Assembly (NCBI RefSeq): GCF_017874715.1
Contig: NZ_JAGGLR010000002.1
Span: 1-64,000, forward strand
Direction of reading: 5' to 3'
Source: Streptomyces iranensis
Lineage (GTDB): Bacteria > Actinomycetota > Actinomycetes > Streptomycetales > Streptomycetaceae
Length of the DNA: 64,000 nt
Part shown: positions 41,211-50,043 of the stretch, piece after piece
Layout of the letters: the number at the start of each line of letters is the position of its first letter
How positions within the stretch are numbered: the stretch's first letter is position 1
The notes under the pieces: generated by a model
Told to the model about the DNA's origin: nothing
What the model saw: the letters and a program-made list of their open reading frames with translations, nothing else
The model's database searches: none
Translations under genes and position numbers: made by a program

Positions 41211-41888
41211 GTGGCAGCACGACCCTTGAACGAAATTGTGGAAGCGGGCTGGGCCAAGGCACTTGAGCCCGTCGAGGAACGCATCGCGGCGATGGGCGAC
41301 TTCCTGCGGTCCGAGATCGCGGCAGGCCGCACCTATCTGCCCGCCGGGCCGAATGTGCTGCGCGCCTTCCAGCAGCCCTTCGACGAGGTGAAGGTGCTGA
41401 TCGTGGGTCAGGACCCGTATCCCACGCCCGGACACGCGGTGGGGCTCAGCTTCTCGGTGGCGCCCGAGGTGCGGCCGCTGCCCGGCAGTCTGGAGAACAT
41501 CTACCGCGAGCTGCACACCGACCTCGGGCTGCCGCGTCCGTCCAACGGCGATCTGACGCCCTGGACCCAGCAGGGCGTGCTGCTGCTCAACAAGGCGCTC
41601 ACCACGGCCCCGCGCCGCCCCGCCGCCCACCGCGGCAAGGGCTGGGAGGAGGTCACCGAGCAGGCCATCCGGGCGCTGGCCGGGCGCGGCCGCCCCCTGG
41701 TGGCCATCCTGTGGGGCCGCGACGCCCGTAACGTACGGCCGCTGCTGGGCAGCCTTCCGGCGGTCGAGTCCGCACACCCCTCCCCCATGTCCGCCGACCG
41801 CGGCTTCTTCGGCTCCCGTCCCTTCAGCCGCGCCAATGACCTGCTGGCGCAGCAGGGGGCGCAGCCCGTGGACTGGCGCCTTCCCTGA
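41211..41888 (+). CDS. ung: uracil-DNA glycosylase, family 1
   Basis: The 225-aa protein shows the Ung motifs: [19 protein letters not shown] (water-activating Asp), LLLNKALTT and [18 protein letters not shown] (catalytic His). It removes uracil from DNA, starting base-excision repair. It starts at GTG 41211. Streptomyces commonly has two ung paralogues, and which one this is cannot be told from the window. Confidence 0.92.
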   Translation: MAARPLNEIVEAGWAKALEPVEERIAAMGDFLRSEIAAGRTYLPAGPNVLRAFQQPFDEVKVLIVGQDPYPTPGHAVGLSFSVAPEVRPLPGSLENIYRELHTDLGLPRPSNGDLTPWTQQGVLLLNKALTTAPRRPAAHRGKGWEEVTEQAIRALAGRGRPLVAILWGRDARNVRPLLGSLPAVESAHPSPMSADRGFFGSRPFSRANDLLAQQGAQPVDWRLP

Positions 41889-41926
41889 CCCGATAGGTCC
41901 AGGTGGGCGAAGGTAGTCTGCCCGCC

Positions 41927-42748
41927 ATGACATCACCTACGAACACCCCTCCGGGCTGGTACGCCGACCCCCAGGGCACACCGAACCAGCTGCGCTGGTG
42001 GGACGGCGCCCAGTGGACCGCCCATACACACGCGGGCCAGCCCGGACAGCCCCCGCCGCAACAGGCCGCCCCGCCCAACCACAACCCCGGCAAGGTCCAG
42101 CACCAGGTGCAGCAGCAGGCACATGTGGGACCCTCGGCGGGCGGCGGCGGCACGCTGTTCACCGAACCGGTGCTGGTGGTGAACCAGAAGGCCAAGCTGA
42201 TCGAGCTCACCAATGAGTACAGCGTCTTCGACCAGCACGGGCGCACCATCGGTTCGGTGGTCCAGGTCGGCCAGAGCACGCTGAAGAAGGTCGCGCGGTT
42301 CGTCTCGAGCCTCGACCAGTTCATGACGCACCGGCTGGAGATCCGCGACGCCAACGGACAGCCGCATCTGGTGCTCACCCGGCCCGCGAAGTTCGTGAAG
42401 TCCAAGGTGCAGGTGACCCGTCCGGACGGACAGCCGGTCGGTGAGATCGTCCAGCAGAACGTCTTCGGCAAGATCAACTTCGGCATTCAGGTCAACGGCC
42501 AGCAGGTCGGCGCCATCAAGGCGGAGAACTGGCGGGCCTGGAACTTCTCCATCGTCGACCACACGGACAGCGAGGTCGCCCGGATCACCAAGACCTGGGA
42601 GGGCCTGGCGAAGACGATGTTCACGACGGCGGACAACTACGTCCTCCAGATCCACCGCCAGCTGCCCGATCCGCTGCTGAGCCTTGTGATCGCCACGGCC
42701 CTCACCGTGGACACGGCGCTCAAGCAGGACTCGCGCGGATTCGGCTGA
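41927..42748 (+). CDS. DUF2510 plus LURP-one/scramblase-like protein
   Basis: The 273-aa protein begins with a DUF2510 motif (PPGWYADPQGTPNQLRWWDG), followed by a Gln/Pro-rich linker. Residues about 75-270 form a phospholipid-scramblase/LURP-one-related barrel (FTEPVLVVNQKAKLIELTNE, NVFGKINFGIQVNGQQVG). A hydrophobic end (LLSLVIATALTVDTAL) may associate with membrane. The biochemical role of the bacterial family is not established. It is followed four bases later by the kinase-like gene, probably in one operon. Confidence 0.82.
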   Translation: MTSPTNTPPGWYADPQGTPNQLRWWDGAQWTAHTHAGQPGQPPPQQAAPPNHNPGKVQHQVQQQAHVGPSAGGGGTLFTEPVLVVNQKAKLIELTNEYSVFDQHGRTIGSVVQVGQSTLKKVARFVSSLDQFMTHRLEIRDANGQPHLVLTRPAKFVKSKVQVTRPDGQPVGEIVQQNVFGKINFGIQVNGQQVGAIKAENWRAWNFSIVDHTDSEVARITKTWEGLAKTMFTTADNYVLQIHRQLPDPLLSLVIATALTVDTALKQDSRGFG

Positions 42749-42752
42749 GCCG

Positions 42753-43955
42753 GTGGCCGACACGGTGCCCGACGCCGCGGCGACGCATGTGCTCGGGATC
42801 GATTCGGGCGGCTCGGGCGTACGGGTGGGGGTGGCCCGCGCGGACGCCTACGGCGGCTCGGCCGCGGAGCACCCACTGACCGGGTCCCCGCCGCTGACAT
42901 GGTCCTCGTCCACGCCCGCCGTCGTCGGCGACCGGGGCATCGACGCGGAGGATCTGCTGGCGCGGGTCCTGCCCGCCGCCCAGGAGCTGCTGCGCGAAGC
43001 CGGGGCCCGGCGCCTCGGCGCGGTCTGCGTGGGCGCGGCGGGCATGGCCACACTCGGGGACGACCTCCGCGCCAGGCTCCCGGACGCCCTCGCCGACGCC
43101 CTGGGCGTACGGCGACTCGCCCTGGCGGCCGACGCGGTGACCGCGTACGCCGGGGCGCTGGGCCAGCGCCCCGGCGCGGTGGTCGCGGCGGGGACCGGGC
43201 TGATCGCGCTGGGGGCGGTGCCGGAGGGGGTCGCGGAGGGCTTGGGCGGGGTGTCCGACGCGGATGACGCATCCCGTACGGGCGGCGTACCCGGCACGGG
43301 CGGTGCGTCCAGCCCGGACGCCTCATCGAGCACGGACGCCACATCCAGCGCGGACGCCGCATCCGGCACGGACGCCACCGCCACGGGCGGGTACACCCAC
43401 CGGGCCGCCACCGGCTGGCGGCGGGCCGACGGATGGGGCCATCTGCTGGGCGACTGTGGCGGTGGTGCGTGGATCGGCCGGGCGGGCCTGGAGGCGGCGA
43501 TGCGGGCGTACGACGGGCGCGACGGCGGTTCCAAGCCACTGCTGGCCCGTCTGGAAGCCGTGTTCGGCCCCGCGACCGGGCTGCCGGGGAAGCTGTATCC
43601 GCGCCCCGACCGCCCCGCCGTCCTGGCCTCCTTCGCCCCCGAGGTGGGCCGGTGCGCCACCGAGGACCCGGTCGCCGAGGCGATCCTGCGGACCGCGGCC
43701 CGCCATGTCGCCGAGGCCGCCGAGGCGGTCTGCCCCCGGCTGGAGTCGAGCGAGGTGGCGCTCACCGGCGGGCTGTTCCGGATGGGCGCGCCGCTGCTGA
43801 CGCCCGTGCGCGAGGAGCTGGCGGCGCGGCTGCCAGGGGTCCGGGTCGTCGAGGCGGCCGGGGATCCGCTGGACGGGGCGTTGTGCGTCGCGGCGGCGCT
43901 GGATGCGGACGAGCTGCGGCTGCCACGGGACCCGGCGCTGCTCGGCGTCGTCTGA
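42753..43955 (+). CDS. BadF/N-acetylglucosamine-kinase-like ATPase with a low-complexity insert
   Basis: The 400-aa ASKHA-fold protein has phosphate-1 loop GIDSGGSGVRVGVA, phosphate-2-like AAGTGLIALGA and adenosine-site VALTGGLFRMG. The family phosphorylates N-acetylglucosamine and related sugars. Between the two halves lies an insert (about residues 165-210) made of repeats such as SSSTDATSSADAASGTDAT, unlike the rest of the protein. The GTG start lies four bases after the scramblase-like gene. Confidence 0.78.
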   Translation: MADTVPDAAATHVLGIDSGGSGVRVGVARADAYGGSAAEHPLTGSPPLTWSSSTPAVVGDRGIDAEDLLARVLPAAQELLREAGARRLGAVCVGAAGMATLGDDLRARLPDALADALGVRRLALAADAVTAYAGALGQRPGAVVAAGTGLIALGAVPEGVAEGLGGVSDADDASRTGGVPGTGGASSPDASSSTDATSSADAASGTDATATGGYTHRAATGWRRADGWGHLLGDCGGGAWIGRAGLEAAMRAYDGRDGGSKPLLARLEAVFGPATGLPGKLYPRPDRPAVLASFAPEVGRCATEDPVAEAILRTAARHVAEAAEAVCPRLESSEVALTGGLFRMGAPLLTPVREELAARLPGVRVVEAAGDPLDGALCVAAALDADELRLPRDPALLGVV

Positions 43956-44224
43956 GCCCACGCCCCGCGGGGAAATCGACGCGGGCACGGAGCAGGACAC
44001 CCGGCACGGGACGCCGGACACCGGCGTCCCATACGGGTGATCAATACCCGGCGACCCATATCGAACACCATGACCGATCATTCCGGACACATGACTGATT
44101 CTTCGACCAAGTATGGCCGCTGAGCGCACATCAACACACAACACCAGTCGACAGAGCGGGACATATGCCCCCAGTCACCCCCTCCCGAACAGCCGAGCCC
44201 ATTGAGCGACTAACATGCGGCGCC

Positions 44225-45223
44225 ATGAGCTCCCCCACAGGGCCCGCGTCCGGCCTGCCTGTACGAATGCCGCGTCCCCGCCAGCCCGGACGGCACCGCC
44301 GACCGGAGCCCGCCGCCGTACCTCTCGGCGCGCCTCCGCTGGTGCTGGCCGTCCCCGGTGCGCCGAATGACGGTGCCCGGCGCCTGGCCGAGGAGCTTCT
44401 GAGCATCGCCCGCTCCGAGATGCCGGGGCTCGACGCCCAGGTCGGTTTCCTGGACGGCGACGGCGAGGAGTTCCCGCAGCTCGAGGCCGTGCTCACGCGC
44501 GCCGCCCAGGAGAACCCCGAGCGTCTGCGGCAGGCGGCCGAGGCCGCCAAGGCCTTCGCCGACGAGGCGGCGGAGGCGATCGCCGAGGCCGAGGCCGCGG
44601 GCGAGGTCGTCGACGAGGTCCCGCCCATCCCCACGGTCCCCACGGACGGCCCGGCGGCCGTCGTGGTCCCGCTGCTCGCGGGCCCGGACAACGGCCAGCT
44701 GCGCCGGATACGCCAGGCCGTCATGAGCAGCGGCTCGGCGGCCGAACTCACCGACGTCCTCGGGCCGCATCCGCTGCTCGCCGAGGCCCTGCACGTACGT
44801 CTGTCGGAGGCGGGCCTGGCCCGCGCCGACCGCGCCCGTCTCTTCACGGTCGCGACCGCCGCGGACGGCATCATCCTCGCCACGGTGGGCGGCGAGGAGG
44901 CGGCCCAGGCCGGTGGCATCACCGGCATGCTGCTCTCCGCGCGCCTCGCGGTGCCGGTGATGGCCGCCGCGCTGGACGAGGACGGGGCCGTCCTCCGCGT
45001 CGCCGAGCAGCTGCGCTCGGCGGGCTCCGCGCGGCTCGCCCTCGCGCCGTACCTCATCGGCCCGGAGGTCTCCACCGAGCTGATCTCGGCGGCGGCCGAG
45101 GAGGCGGGCTGCTCGGCGGCCGAGGGGCTGGGCGACTACCCGGCCGTGGGCAAGCTGGCGCTGGCCAAGTACGCGGCGGCGCTCGGCATCACGCTGCAGC
45201 AGGCCTCCCCGGCGATGCGCTGA
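44225..45223 (+). CDS. sirohydrochlorin-chelatase-like (CbiX) protein
   Basis: The 332-aa protein starts at ATG 44225, where homology is expected to begin (upstream codons are unlike coding sequence). It has two CbiX-like halves: LVLAVPGAPNDGARRLAEEL with FLDGDG, then VVVPLLAGPDNGQLRRIRQA. An Ala/Glu-rich helix (EAAKAFADEAAEAIAEAEAA) is inserted between them. Chelatases of this type insert cobalt or iron into sirohydrochlorin. The usual metal-binding histidines are not obvious, so the activity is uncertain. Confidence 0.65.
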   Translation: MSSPTGPASGLPVRMPRPRQPGRHRRPEPAAVPLGAPPLVLAVPGAPNDGARRLAEELLSIARSEMPGLDAQVGFLDGDGEEFPQLEAVLTRAAQENPERLRQAAEAAKAFADEAAEAIAEAEAAGEVVDEVPPIPTVPTDGPAAVVVPLLAGPDNGQLRRIRQAVMSSGSAAELTDVLGPHPLLAEALHVRLSEAGLARADRARLFTVATAADGIILATVGGEEAAQAGGITGMLLSARLAVPVMAAALDEDGAVLRVAEQLRSAGSARLALAPYLIGPEVSTELISAAAEEAGCSAAEGLGDYPAVGKLALAKYAAALGITLQQASPAMR

Positions 45224-45253
45224 CGCGGCGGGCCATGGAACGACGGACGACGA

Positions 45254-45290
45254 AGTGGGGGCGGCGACCACCAAGGTCACCGCCCCCACT
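45254..45290. terminator. bidirectional hairpin terminator
   Basis: AGTGGGGGCGGCGACC (45254-45269) pairs with GGTCACCGCCCCCACT (45275-45290) with a single mismatch and a 5-base loop. It separates the convergent chelatase-like and lactonase genes. Confidence 0.85.
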
Positions 45291-45309
45291 CACGTCAGCC
45301 CGACGGACG

Positions 45310-46344
45310 TCACCCGAAGACCACACAGGACGCCGCCGGGGCCGGAACCGAACCCTCACGACGCGGCACCCCACTCGACGGGTCGATGTCGAACCAGGTG
45401 ACATCGCCCGAGCGCTCATTGGACACATAGAGCCGTCGTCCCGACGGGCCGAGCGTCAGATCGCGCGGCCAGTGGCCGCCGCAGGGCGTGGTGGTGACCA
45501 GTTCCATGCGGTCGCCCGACGCGTCGAGGGCGAGTGTCGCGATGCTGTCGTGTCCGCGGTTCGCGGCCCATACGAAGCGGCCGTCCCCGGAGACCACGAC
45601 CTCGGCGGGGTAGGTCTCGACGTCGGTGCCCTCGGGCACCAGACGGGTCTCACCGAGCGGTTCCAGAACGCCGGACGCCGCGTCCCAACGGCAGGCGGTG
45701 ATCGTCGGGTCGAGCTCGTTGACGACATACGCGCGGTCGCCCCGCGGATGGAACGCCAGATGGCGCGGGCCGCTCCCCGGGCGCAGCCGGACCTCACCAT
45801 GCGGACGCGGACCGGGCAGCGCGTACACCCGCACCGCGTCGATCCCCAGGTCCACGGCGAGCAACCAGCCGCCCGACGGATCGGCCGCCACGGCATGGGC
45901 ATGCGGCCCCCGCTGCCGCTCCGGATGCGGCCCCCTGCCCTCGTGCCGCAGCACGGCCACCGGCTCCCCGAGCCGGCCGCCCTCCAGCACCGGCAGCGCG
46001 GTGACACTGCCGGACCCGTAGTTGGCCGTCAGCAGCTGCCCACCGGCAAGCGCCAGATGAGTGGGCGCCGCACCGAGCACCGGCACAGCCTCCCCGGCCA
46101 ACGAGGGCGGATCCTGCCCGACGTCCAGGGCGGCGGCCGCCCCGTCATCGGTCTCACTCACCGCGTACAGCACGCTCCCACCGGGCGCGACCGCCAGATA
46201 GGACGGATTGACGACCACATCCGTGGAGTTCCGGATCCGCAGCGCCCCCGTCTCATCGTCGACATCAGCCACGGTGACCCCGGCACCACCCGCCGAGGTA
46301 AACGACCCGATATACGCCCGCCACCCACTTCCTGTCACACCCAC
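45310..46344 (-). CDS. lactonase family beta-propeller (6-phosphogluconolactonase type)
   Basis: The 344-aa seven-bladed propeller is of the Pgl/muconate-lactonizing-like family: WRAYIGSFTSAGGAGVTVAD, VNPSYLAVAPGGSVLYAVSE, GPHAHAVAADPSGGWLLAVD and SGPRHLAFHPRGDRAYVVNE. There is no signal peptide. It could hydrolyse 6-phosphogluconolactone or another sugar lactone. A DasR-type palindrome lies in its promoter region, hinting at aminosugar control. Confidence 0.82.
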   Translation of the reverse strand: MGVTGSGWRAYIGSFTSAGGAGVTVADVDDETGALRIRNSTDVVVNPSYLAVAPGGSVLYAVSETDDGAAAALDVGQDPPSLAGEAVPVLGAAPTHLALAGGQLLTANYGSGSVTALPVLEGGRLGEPVAVLRHEGRGPHPERQRGPHAHAVAADPSGGWLLAVDLGIDAVRVYALPGPRPHGEVRLRPGSGPRHLAFHPRGDRAYVVNELDPTITACRWDAASGVLEPLGETRLVPEGTDVETYPAEVVVSGDGRFVWAANRGHDSIATLALDASGDRMELVTTTPCGGHWPRDLTLGPSGRRLYVSNERSGDVTWFDIDPSSGVPRREGSVPAPAASCVVFG

Positions 46345-46400
46345 CGCACTACCCTTCCGCCGGCTCCGGTTCGGTATCCGCTCGGGGCCGACGCTAACAG

Positions 46401-46416
46401 AGCGGTCTAGACCAAC
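46401..46416. promoter_or_regulatory. DasR-like (dre) palindrome
   Basis: AGCGGTCTAGACCAAC contains the perfect core GGTCTAGACC of the known DasR site and agrees with its consensus at 12 of 16 positions. It lies 60 bases upstream of the lactonase start and 84 bases upstream of the HAD gene. DasR is the GlcNAc-responsive GntR repressor of Streptomyces. Confidence 0.5.
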
Positions 46417-46499
46417 ACGCCGTCACACGAACCCTCGCCGAGTACGGCGTACGCGGGGTTCCGGCGATAGCACGAGCGAACTCTTGGCATGCTGTCCCC

Positions 46500-47180
46500 A
46501 TGAGCACCATGCCCGCCATGATCTTCGACCTGGACGGCACGCTAGTGGACAGCGAGCCCCTCTACTACGAGGCGGGGAGGCGGACCCTCGAGCGGTACGG
46601 GGTCGCCGGCTTCAGTTGGGAGGAGCACACACAGTTCATCGGGATCGGGACCCGCGAGACCCTGGAGACGCTGCGCGAGCGGTACGGCATCGAGGCGCCC
46701 GTTGAGGAGCTGCTCGCCGTCAAGAACCGGCACTATCTGGCGCTGGCGGCCACGACCGAGATCTTTCCCGAGATGCGGGCCTTCGTGGAGCGGCTGAGGG
46801 CCGCCGGGCATCCGCTGGTCGTGGCCTCCGGCTCGTCCCGGTCCGCGATCGAGACCGCGCTCAAGGCCACCGGGCTGGACGCGCTGCTGCCCGGCTATGT
46901 GTCCGCGGAGGACGTGGGCCGTGGCAAGCCGGAGCCGGATGTGTTCCTGGCCGCGGCGCGGCTGCTGGCCGTCGATCCGGGGCAGTGTGTGGTGATCGAG
47001 GACGCCGGTCCCGGGGTGGAGGCGGCCCGGCGGGCCGGGATGCGGTGTATCGCGGTTCCGTACGCGGGCGGGCCGTCTCCGGACGGGGAGCTGTTCGCCT
47101 CCGCGGGGCTGCTCTTCCGGGGCGGGCAGCCGGAGTTCGACGCCCGGCGGGCCTATGAGTGGGTCACCAGCGGTAGTTGA
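46500..47180 (+). CDS. HAD-superfamily phosphatase (beta-phosphoglucomutase-like)
   Basis: The 226-aa HAD subfamily IA protein has motif I FDLDGTLVDSEP, motif II VVASGSSRS, a lysine in GRGKPEPDVF, and motif IV VVIEDAGPGVEAA. It has the small helical cap inserted after motif I. Substrates of this branch are sugar phosphates; beta-phosphoglucomutase or a general phosphatase are both possible. Confidence 0.85.
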   Translation: MSTMPAMIFDLDGTLVDSEPLYYEAGRRTLERYGVAGFSWEEHTQFIGIGTRETLETLRERYGIEAPVEELLAVKNRHYLALAATTEIFPEMRAFVERLRAAGHPLVVASGSSRSAIETALKATGLDALLPGYVSAEDVGRGKPEPDVFLAAARLLAVDPGQCVVIEDAGPGVEAARRAGMRCIAVPYAGGPSPDGELFASAGLLFRGGQPEFDARRAYEWVTSGS

Positions 47181-47295
47181 CGGCCCCCCGGCTGGTCATG
47201 GGCGGCACCCCGGACCGCCGCCACCATCCCTCCAGTGAGACGATGCGCGCATGCCCGGACATTCACCGGCATGTCATAGGAGAAACGGAGGGCGT

Positions 47296-48237
47296 ATGGA
47301 GAGACGTGGGGGTAAGGCGATCCGCCGCTGGGGGACGGCGGTCATCGCCTCGGCGGCGGCCTTGACGGTCGCCGTGCCGGCGGGCGCCGCTCAGACCACC
47401 GAGGCCGCGCGCGGGCCGTCGGGGGTCAGCGCCAAGGGCGCGTATCTGCTGGACAACGGCACCAACAAGCAGCTGTGGGCCAAGGCGGCGGACACCAAGC
47501 GGCCGATGGCGAGCACCACGAAGCTCATGACGGCGACGGTGGTGCTGGACAGCCGGGGGCTGGATCTCAACAAGAAGGTCTCCGTCAAGCAGTCGTACAT
47601 CGACTACACCGCGCGCGTCGGTGGCAGCAAGGCGGACCTGCAGAAGGGGGACAAGCTCACCGTCAAGCAGCTGGTGTACGGTCTGCTGCTGCCGTCCGGC
47701 TGTGACGCGGCCATGGCGCTCGCCGACACGTTCGGCACGGGTGACACCACCGCCAAGCGCACCAAGTCGTTCATCGCGCAGATGAACAAGAAGGCGTCCG
47801 CGCTGGGGATGACCCGGACCCACTACGACACCTTCGACGGCATCTCGGAGGGCGGACAGAACTACACCACGCCGCGCGACATGGCCAAGCTGGCCAGGCA
47901 CGCGCTGCGCAACGCCACTCTCGGCACGGTCGTCAAGTCCGTCGACACCATCCAGAAGGCCCCGGCCGCCAACGGCAGGACCAGGACGTACTACTGGAAC
48001 AACACCAACCGGCTGCTGGGCTCGTACAGCGGCGCGATCGGCATCAAGACGGGCACCGGCACCGCGCCCGGCAGGTGCCTGGTCTTCGCCGCGAAGCGTG
48101 ACGGACGCACCGTCGTGGGCGTGATCCTGAACGCGCCCAAGCGCTACCCGGACGCGAAGAAGATGCTCGACTGGGCCTTCCGGGCCCACACCGAGGTGAC
48201 GTGGCGGCAGCTGCCCAAGGGCACGCCCCAGGACTGA
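47296..48237 (+). CDS. D-alanyl-D-alanine carboxypeptidase (S11 family)
   Basis: The 313-aa exported enzyme starts at ATG 47296 after GGAGG. It has a signal peptide (RRWGTAVIASAAALTVAVPA ending GAA), then the penicillin-binding motifs: SxxK as MASTTKLM, SGC in LLPSGCDAAMALAD (usually SGN) and KTG in IGIKTGTGTAPGR. It trims the terminal D-Ala of peptidoglycan stem peptides outside the cell. The Cys in the second motif is unusual but does occur in this branch. Confidence 0.88.
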   Translation: MERRGGKAIRRWGTAVIASAAALTVAVPAGAAQTTEAARGPSGVSAKGAYLLDNGTNKQLWAKAADTKRPMASTTKLMTATVVLDSRGLDLNKKVSVKQSYIDYTARVGGSKADLQKGDKLTVKQLVYGLLLPSGCDAAMALADTFGTGDTTAKRTKSFIAQMNKKASALGMTRTHYDTFDGISEGGQNYTTPRDMAKLARHALRNATLGTVVKSVDTIQKAPAANGRTRTYYWNNTNRLLGSYSGAIGIKTGTGTAPGRCLVFAAKRDGRTVVGVILNAPKRYPDAKKMLDWAFRAHTEVTWRQLPKGTPQD

Positions 48238-48252
48238 ACCATACGTGGGCGG

Positions 48253-48285
48253 TGCCCCGGCCGGATCTGAAGTCCGGCCGGGGCA
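48253..48285. terminator. strong hairpin terminator
   Basis: TGCCCCGGCCGGA (48253-48265) pairs perfectly with TCCGGCCGGGGCA (48273-48285) around TCTGAAG, between the convergent carboxypeptidase and DUF1996 genes. Confidence 0.85.
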
Positions 48286-48308
48286 CCGGGCCTTGCGGGC
48301 AGCGGCCG

Positions 48309-49739
48309 TCAGCCGCACTTACGCCCGGTGTTGATGCACTTCACGGCCTTCTTCATCAGCGAGCCGGACATCACATTGATGAAGTCGCCGTGGTCGGTCA
48401 CCGGCTTGTGCAGCTGCTCGGGGAAGCTGTCGACCGCGAAGAGCGAGCCGGGTGCGACCTTGTAGGTGATCCGCTGGACCAGCTGCGGAATGGCCCTGAA
48501 CCCCTTGGCGCACGCGCCCTTGGCGTCCGCGAACGCCACATGGGTGCGGTGGTTCGCGCTGTCGGCGTTCTTGCCGTCCCAGCAGCTCTGGAACTTGAAC
48601 GTACGGACCACCTTGCTGCCCTTCGGGCAGAGCGGGTACTTGTCCTTCAGCTGCCGGTTCTCGAAGCCGGTGCAGCTCCAGGAGGCGTTGGCGTTGGCCG
48701 TGCCGCCTGTGAAGGCCTTGGCGTCGCCGGTGATGATGCGCAGGAACTTGGGCATCGCCGCGACCTTGGACACCGCGCTGCCGCGGAAGGTGATCGACGC
48801 GGTGGCCGGCCGCAGGATCCGCCCGATGTTGCCCTCGGTGCCGCCGCCGGGCGCGTCGGCGTCGACCTCCTTCGTCCCGTCCTGGAGCCGCAGGACGGGC
48901 CAGTAGTGGGTGGAGCGGTCGCCGCCTGAGCAGGTGGTCCCGGCGGCGGCGAGGCTGTCGTTGGTGGAGAAGGCGTCGGTGTCGCGGTTGCCGACGTAGT
49001 CGTGCATGTGGTGAGCGCCGTTGGATACACCGGGGGCGACGATCACGTTGTCCGAGTTGAAGTGCTTGTTCTCATTGCGTCCGCAGCGCGATGAGAAGGT
49101 ACCCCGGGAGGCGTTGCCCCGGGTGCGGGGGTTCTTGACGTTCGGCTTCACCTTGCGGATGTCCACGAAGTCCGCCCGCACCGGGCCGGACTGCGCCTGG
49201 CCGCCCGCGGCCGGAGCGGCGGGGGCGGCCGTTCCCGCGGCGGGGGTGGCGCCCGCCGACGCGGAGGCGGGTGCGGCGGCGGGGTTGGGCGCTTCCTGCA
49301 CGGTGCAGGGCGCCATCGTGTCCAGGCCGGACGGGCGGCTCGCCACCCGGCCGATCTCGTTCCCGATGCGGTTCAGCGCGCCACGCCGCTGGGCGGTCAG
49401 CGGCTCCAGCACCCGGGTGCGCACCCAGTCCCGGTCGGCGCCGGGGCCCCGCGCGGCCAACTGCTTGTAGGCGTCGGCCACCTGGCTGTCCATCGTCGCC
49501 AGTTCCTTGTCCACGGTGGGCCGCGCCTGCTGCGGCACACTCGCCAGCCGGGTCGCGGCATCCGGGCACTTGACGGTCATCGCCGTACCCGCCGGCGCCT
49601 GCCGCCCGGCCGGCTGACGGGCGGCGGAAGCATCGTTGTCGGTCATCAGGAGAGCCCCGCCACCCACGGCCAGTGCGGTCACTCCGACCACGGTCAGCCC
49701 GATGACCCTGGATCGCTTGTGTCTCTTCTTGTTCCTCAT
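48309..49739 (-). CDS. DUF1996 domain protein, membrane-anchored or secreted
   Basis: The 476-aa protein starts at ATG 49739 with GAGGGG six bases upstream. A basic start and one hydrophobic helix (VIGLTVVGVTALAVGGGALL) give export or anchoring. A helical region follows, then an Ala/Pro-rich linker, then DUF1996 (about residues 215-476) with NGAHHMHDYVGN, HYWPVLRLQDG and FQSCWDGKNADSANHRTHVA. The family is found in fungi and actinomycetes; its function is not established, although the conserved His/Cys/Asp residues suggest a hydrolase or metal site. Confidence 0.82.
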   Translation of the reverse strand: MRNKKRHKRSRVIGLTVVGVTALAVGGGALLMTDNDASAARQPAGRQAPAGTAMTVKCPDAATRLASVPQQARPTVDKELATMDSQVADAYKQLAARGPGADRDWVRTRVLEPLTAQRRGALNRIGNEIGRVASRPSGLDTMAPCTVQEAPNPAAAPASASAGATPAAGTAAPAAPAAGGQAQSGPVRADFVDIRKVKPNVKNPRTRGNASRGTFSSRCGRNENKHFNSDNVIVAPGVSNGAHHMHDYVGNRDTDAFSTNDSLAAAGTTCSGGDRSTHYWPVLRLQDGTKEVDADAPGGGTEGNIGRILRPATASITFRGSAVSKVAAMPKFLRIITGDAKAFTGGTANANASWSCTGFENRQLKDKYPLCPKGSKVVRTFKFQSCWDGKNADSANHRTHVAFADAKGACAKGFRAIPQLVQRITYKVAPGSLFAVDSFPEQLHKPVTDHGDFINVMSGSLMKKAVKCINTGRKCG

Positions 49740-50043
49740 CCTTCGCCCCTCATCGGCAGTCTTCATACGCCGGGGACGCCTTGCCCTCGGCCACGTCGGA
49801 GCGCGCTCCCCCACCCGTCCCGGAGTGGAGGGCACAGCCCGACGCCGATGGATACGGACGGCGAGGCGATCGTTCTCAACGGTGGTCGCAACATCTCGTA
49901 AATAGCCGGAGGAGTCGGTGCAGTGATGTATCTCCCTAGTGGCTTCACCACATGTCCACCAACCGGTGGGACGAAGCTGATCAGTTGCAGTTAAAGTGTT
50001 TGCTCCACTGTTGTCCCTCCTACGCGCCCGCGGAGCCCCCCAC
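49740..50043. other. 304-bp divergent promoter region
   Basis: This gap separates the leftward DUF1996 and rightward dacB genes and must hold both promoters. I see CCACCAACCGGTGG-type dyad symmetry near 49957-49970 and AT-rich spots around 49993, but no element I can assign with confidence. No gene is apparent. Confidence 0.5.

Noticed and set aside
44070..44122. 17-codon frame beginning MTDHSGHMTDSS
   Set aside because: It has no ribosome-binding site or conservation that I know of, and is too short to support from sequence alone.
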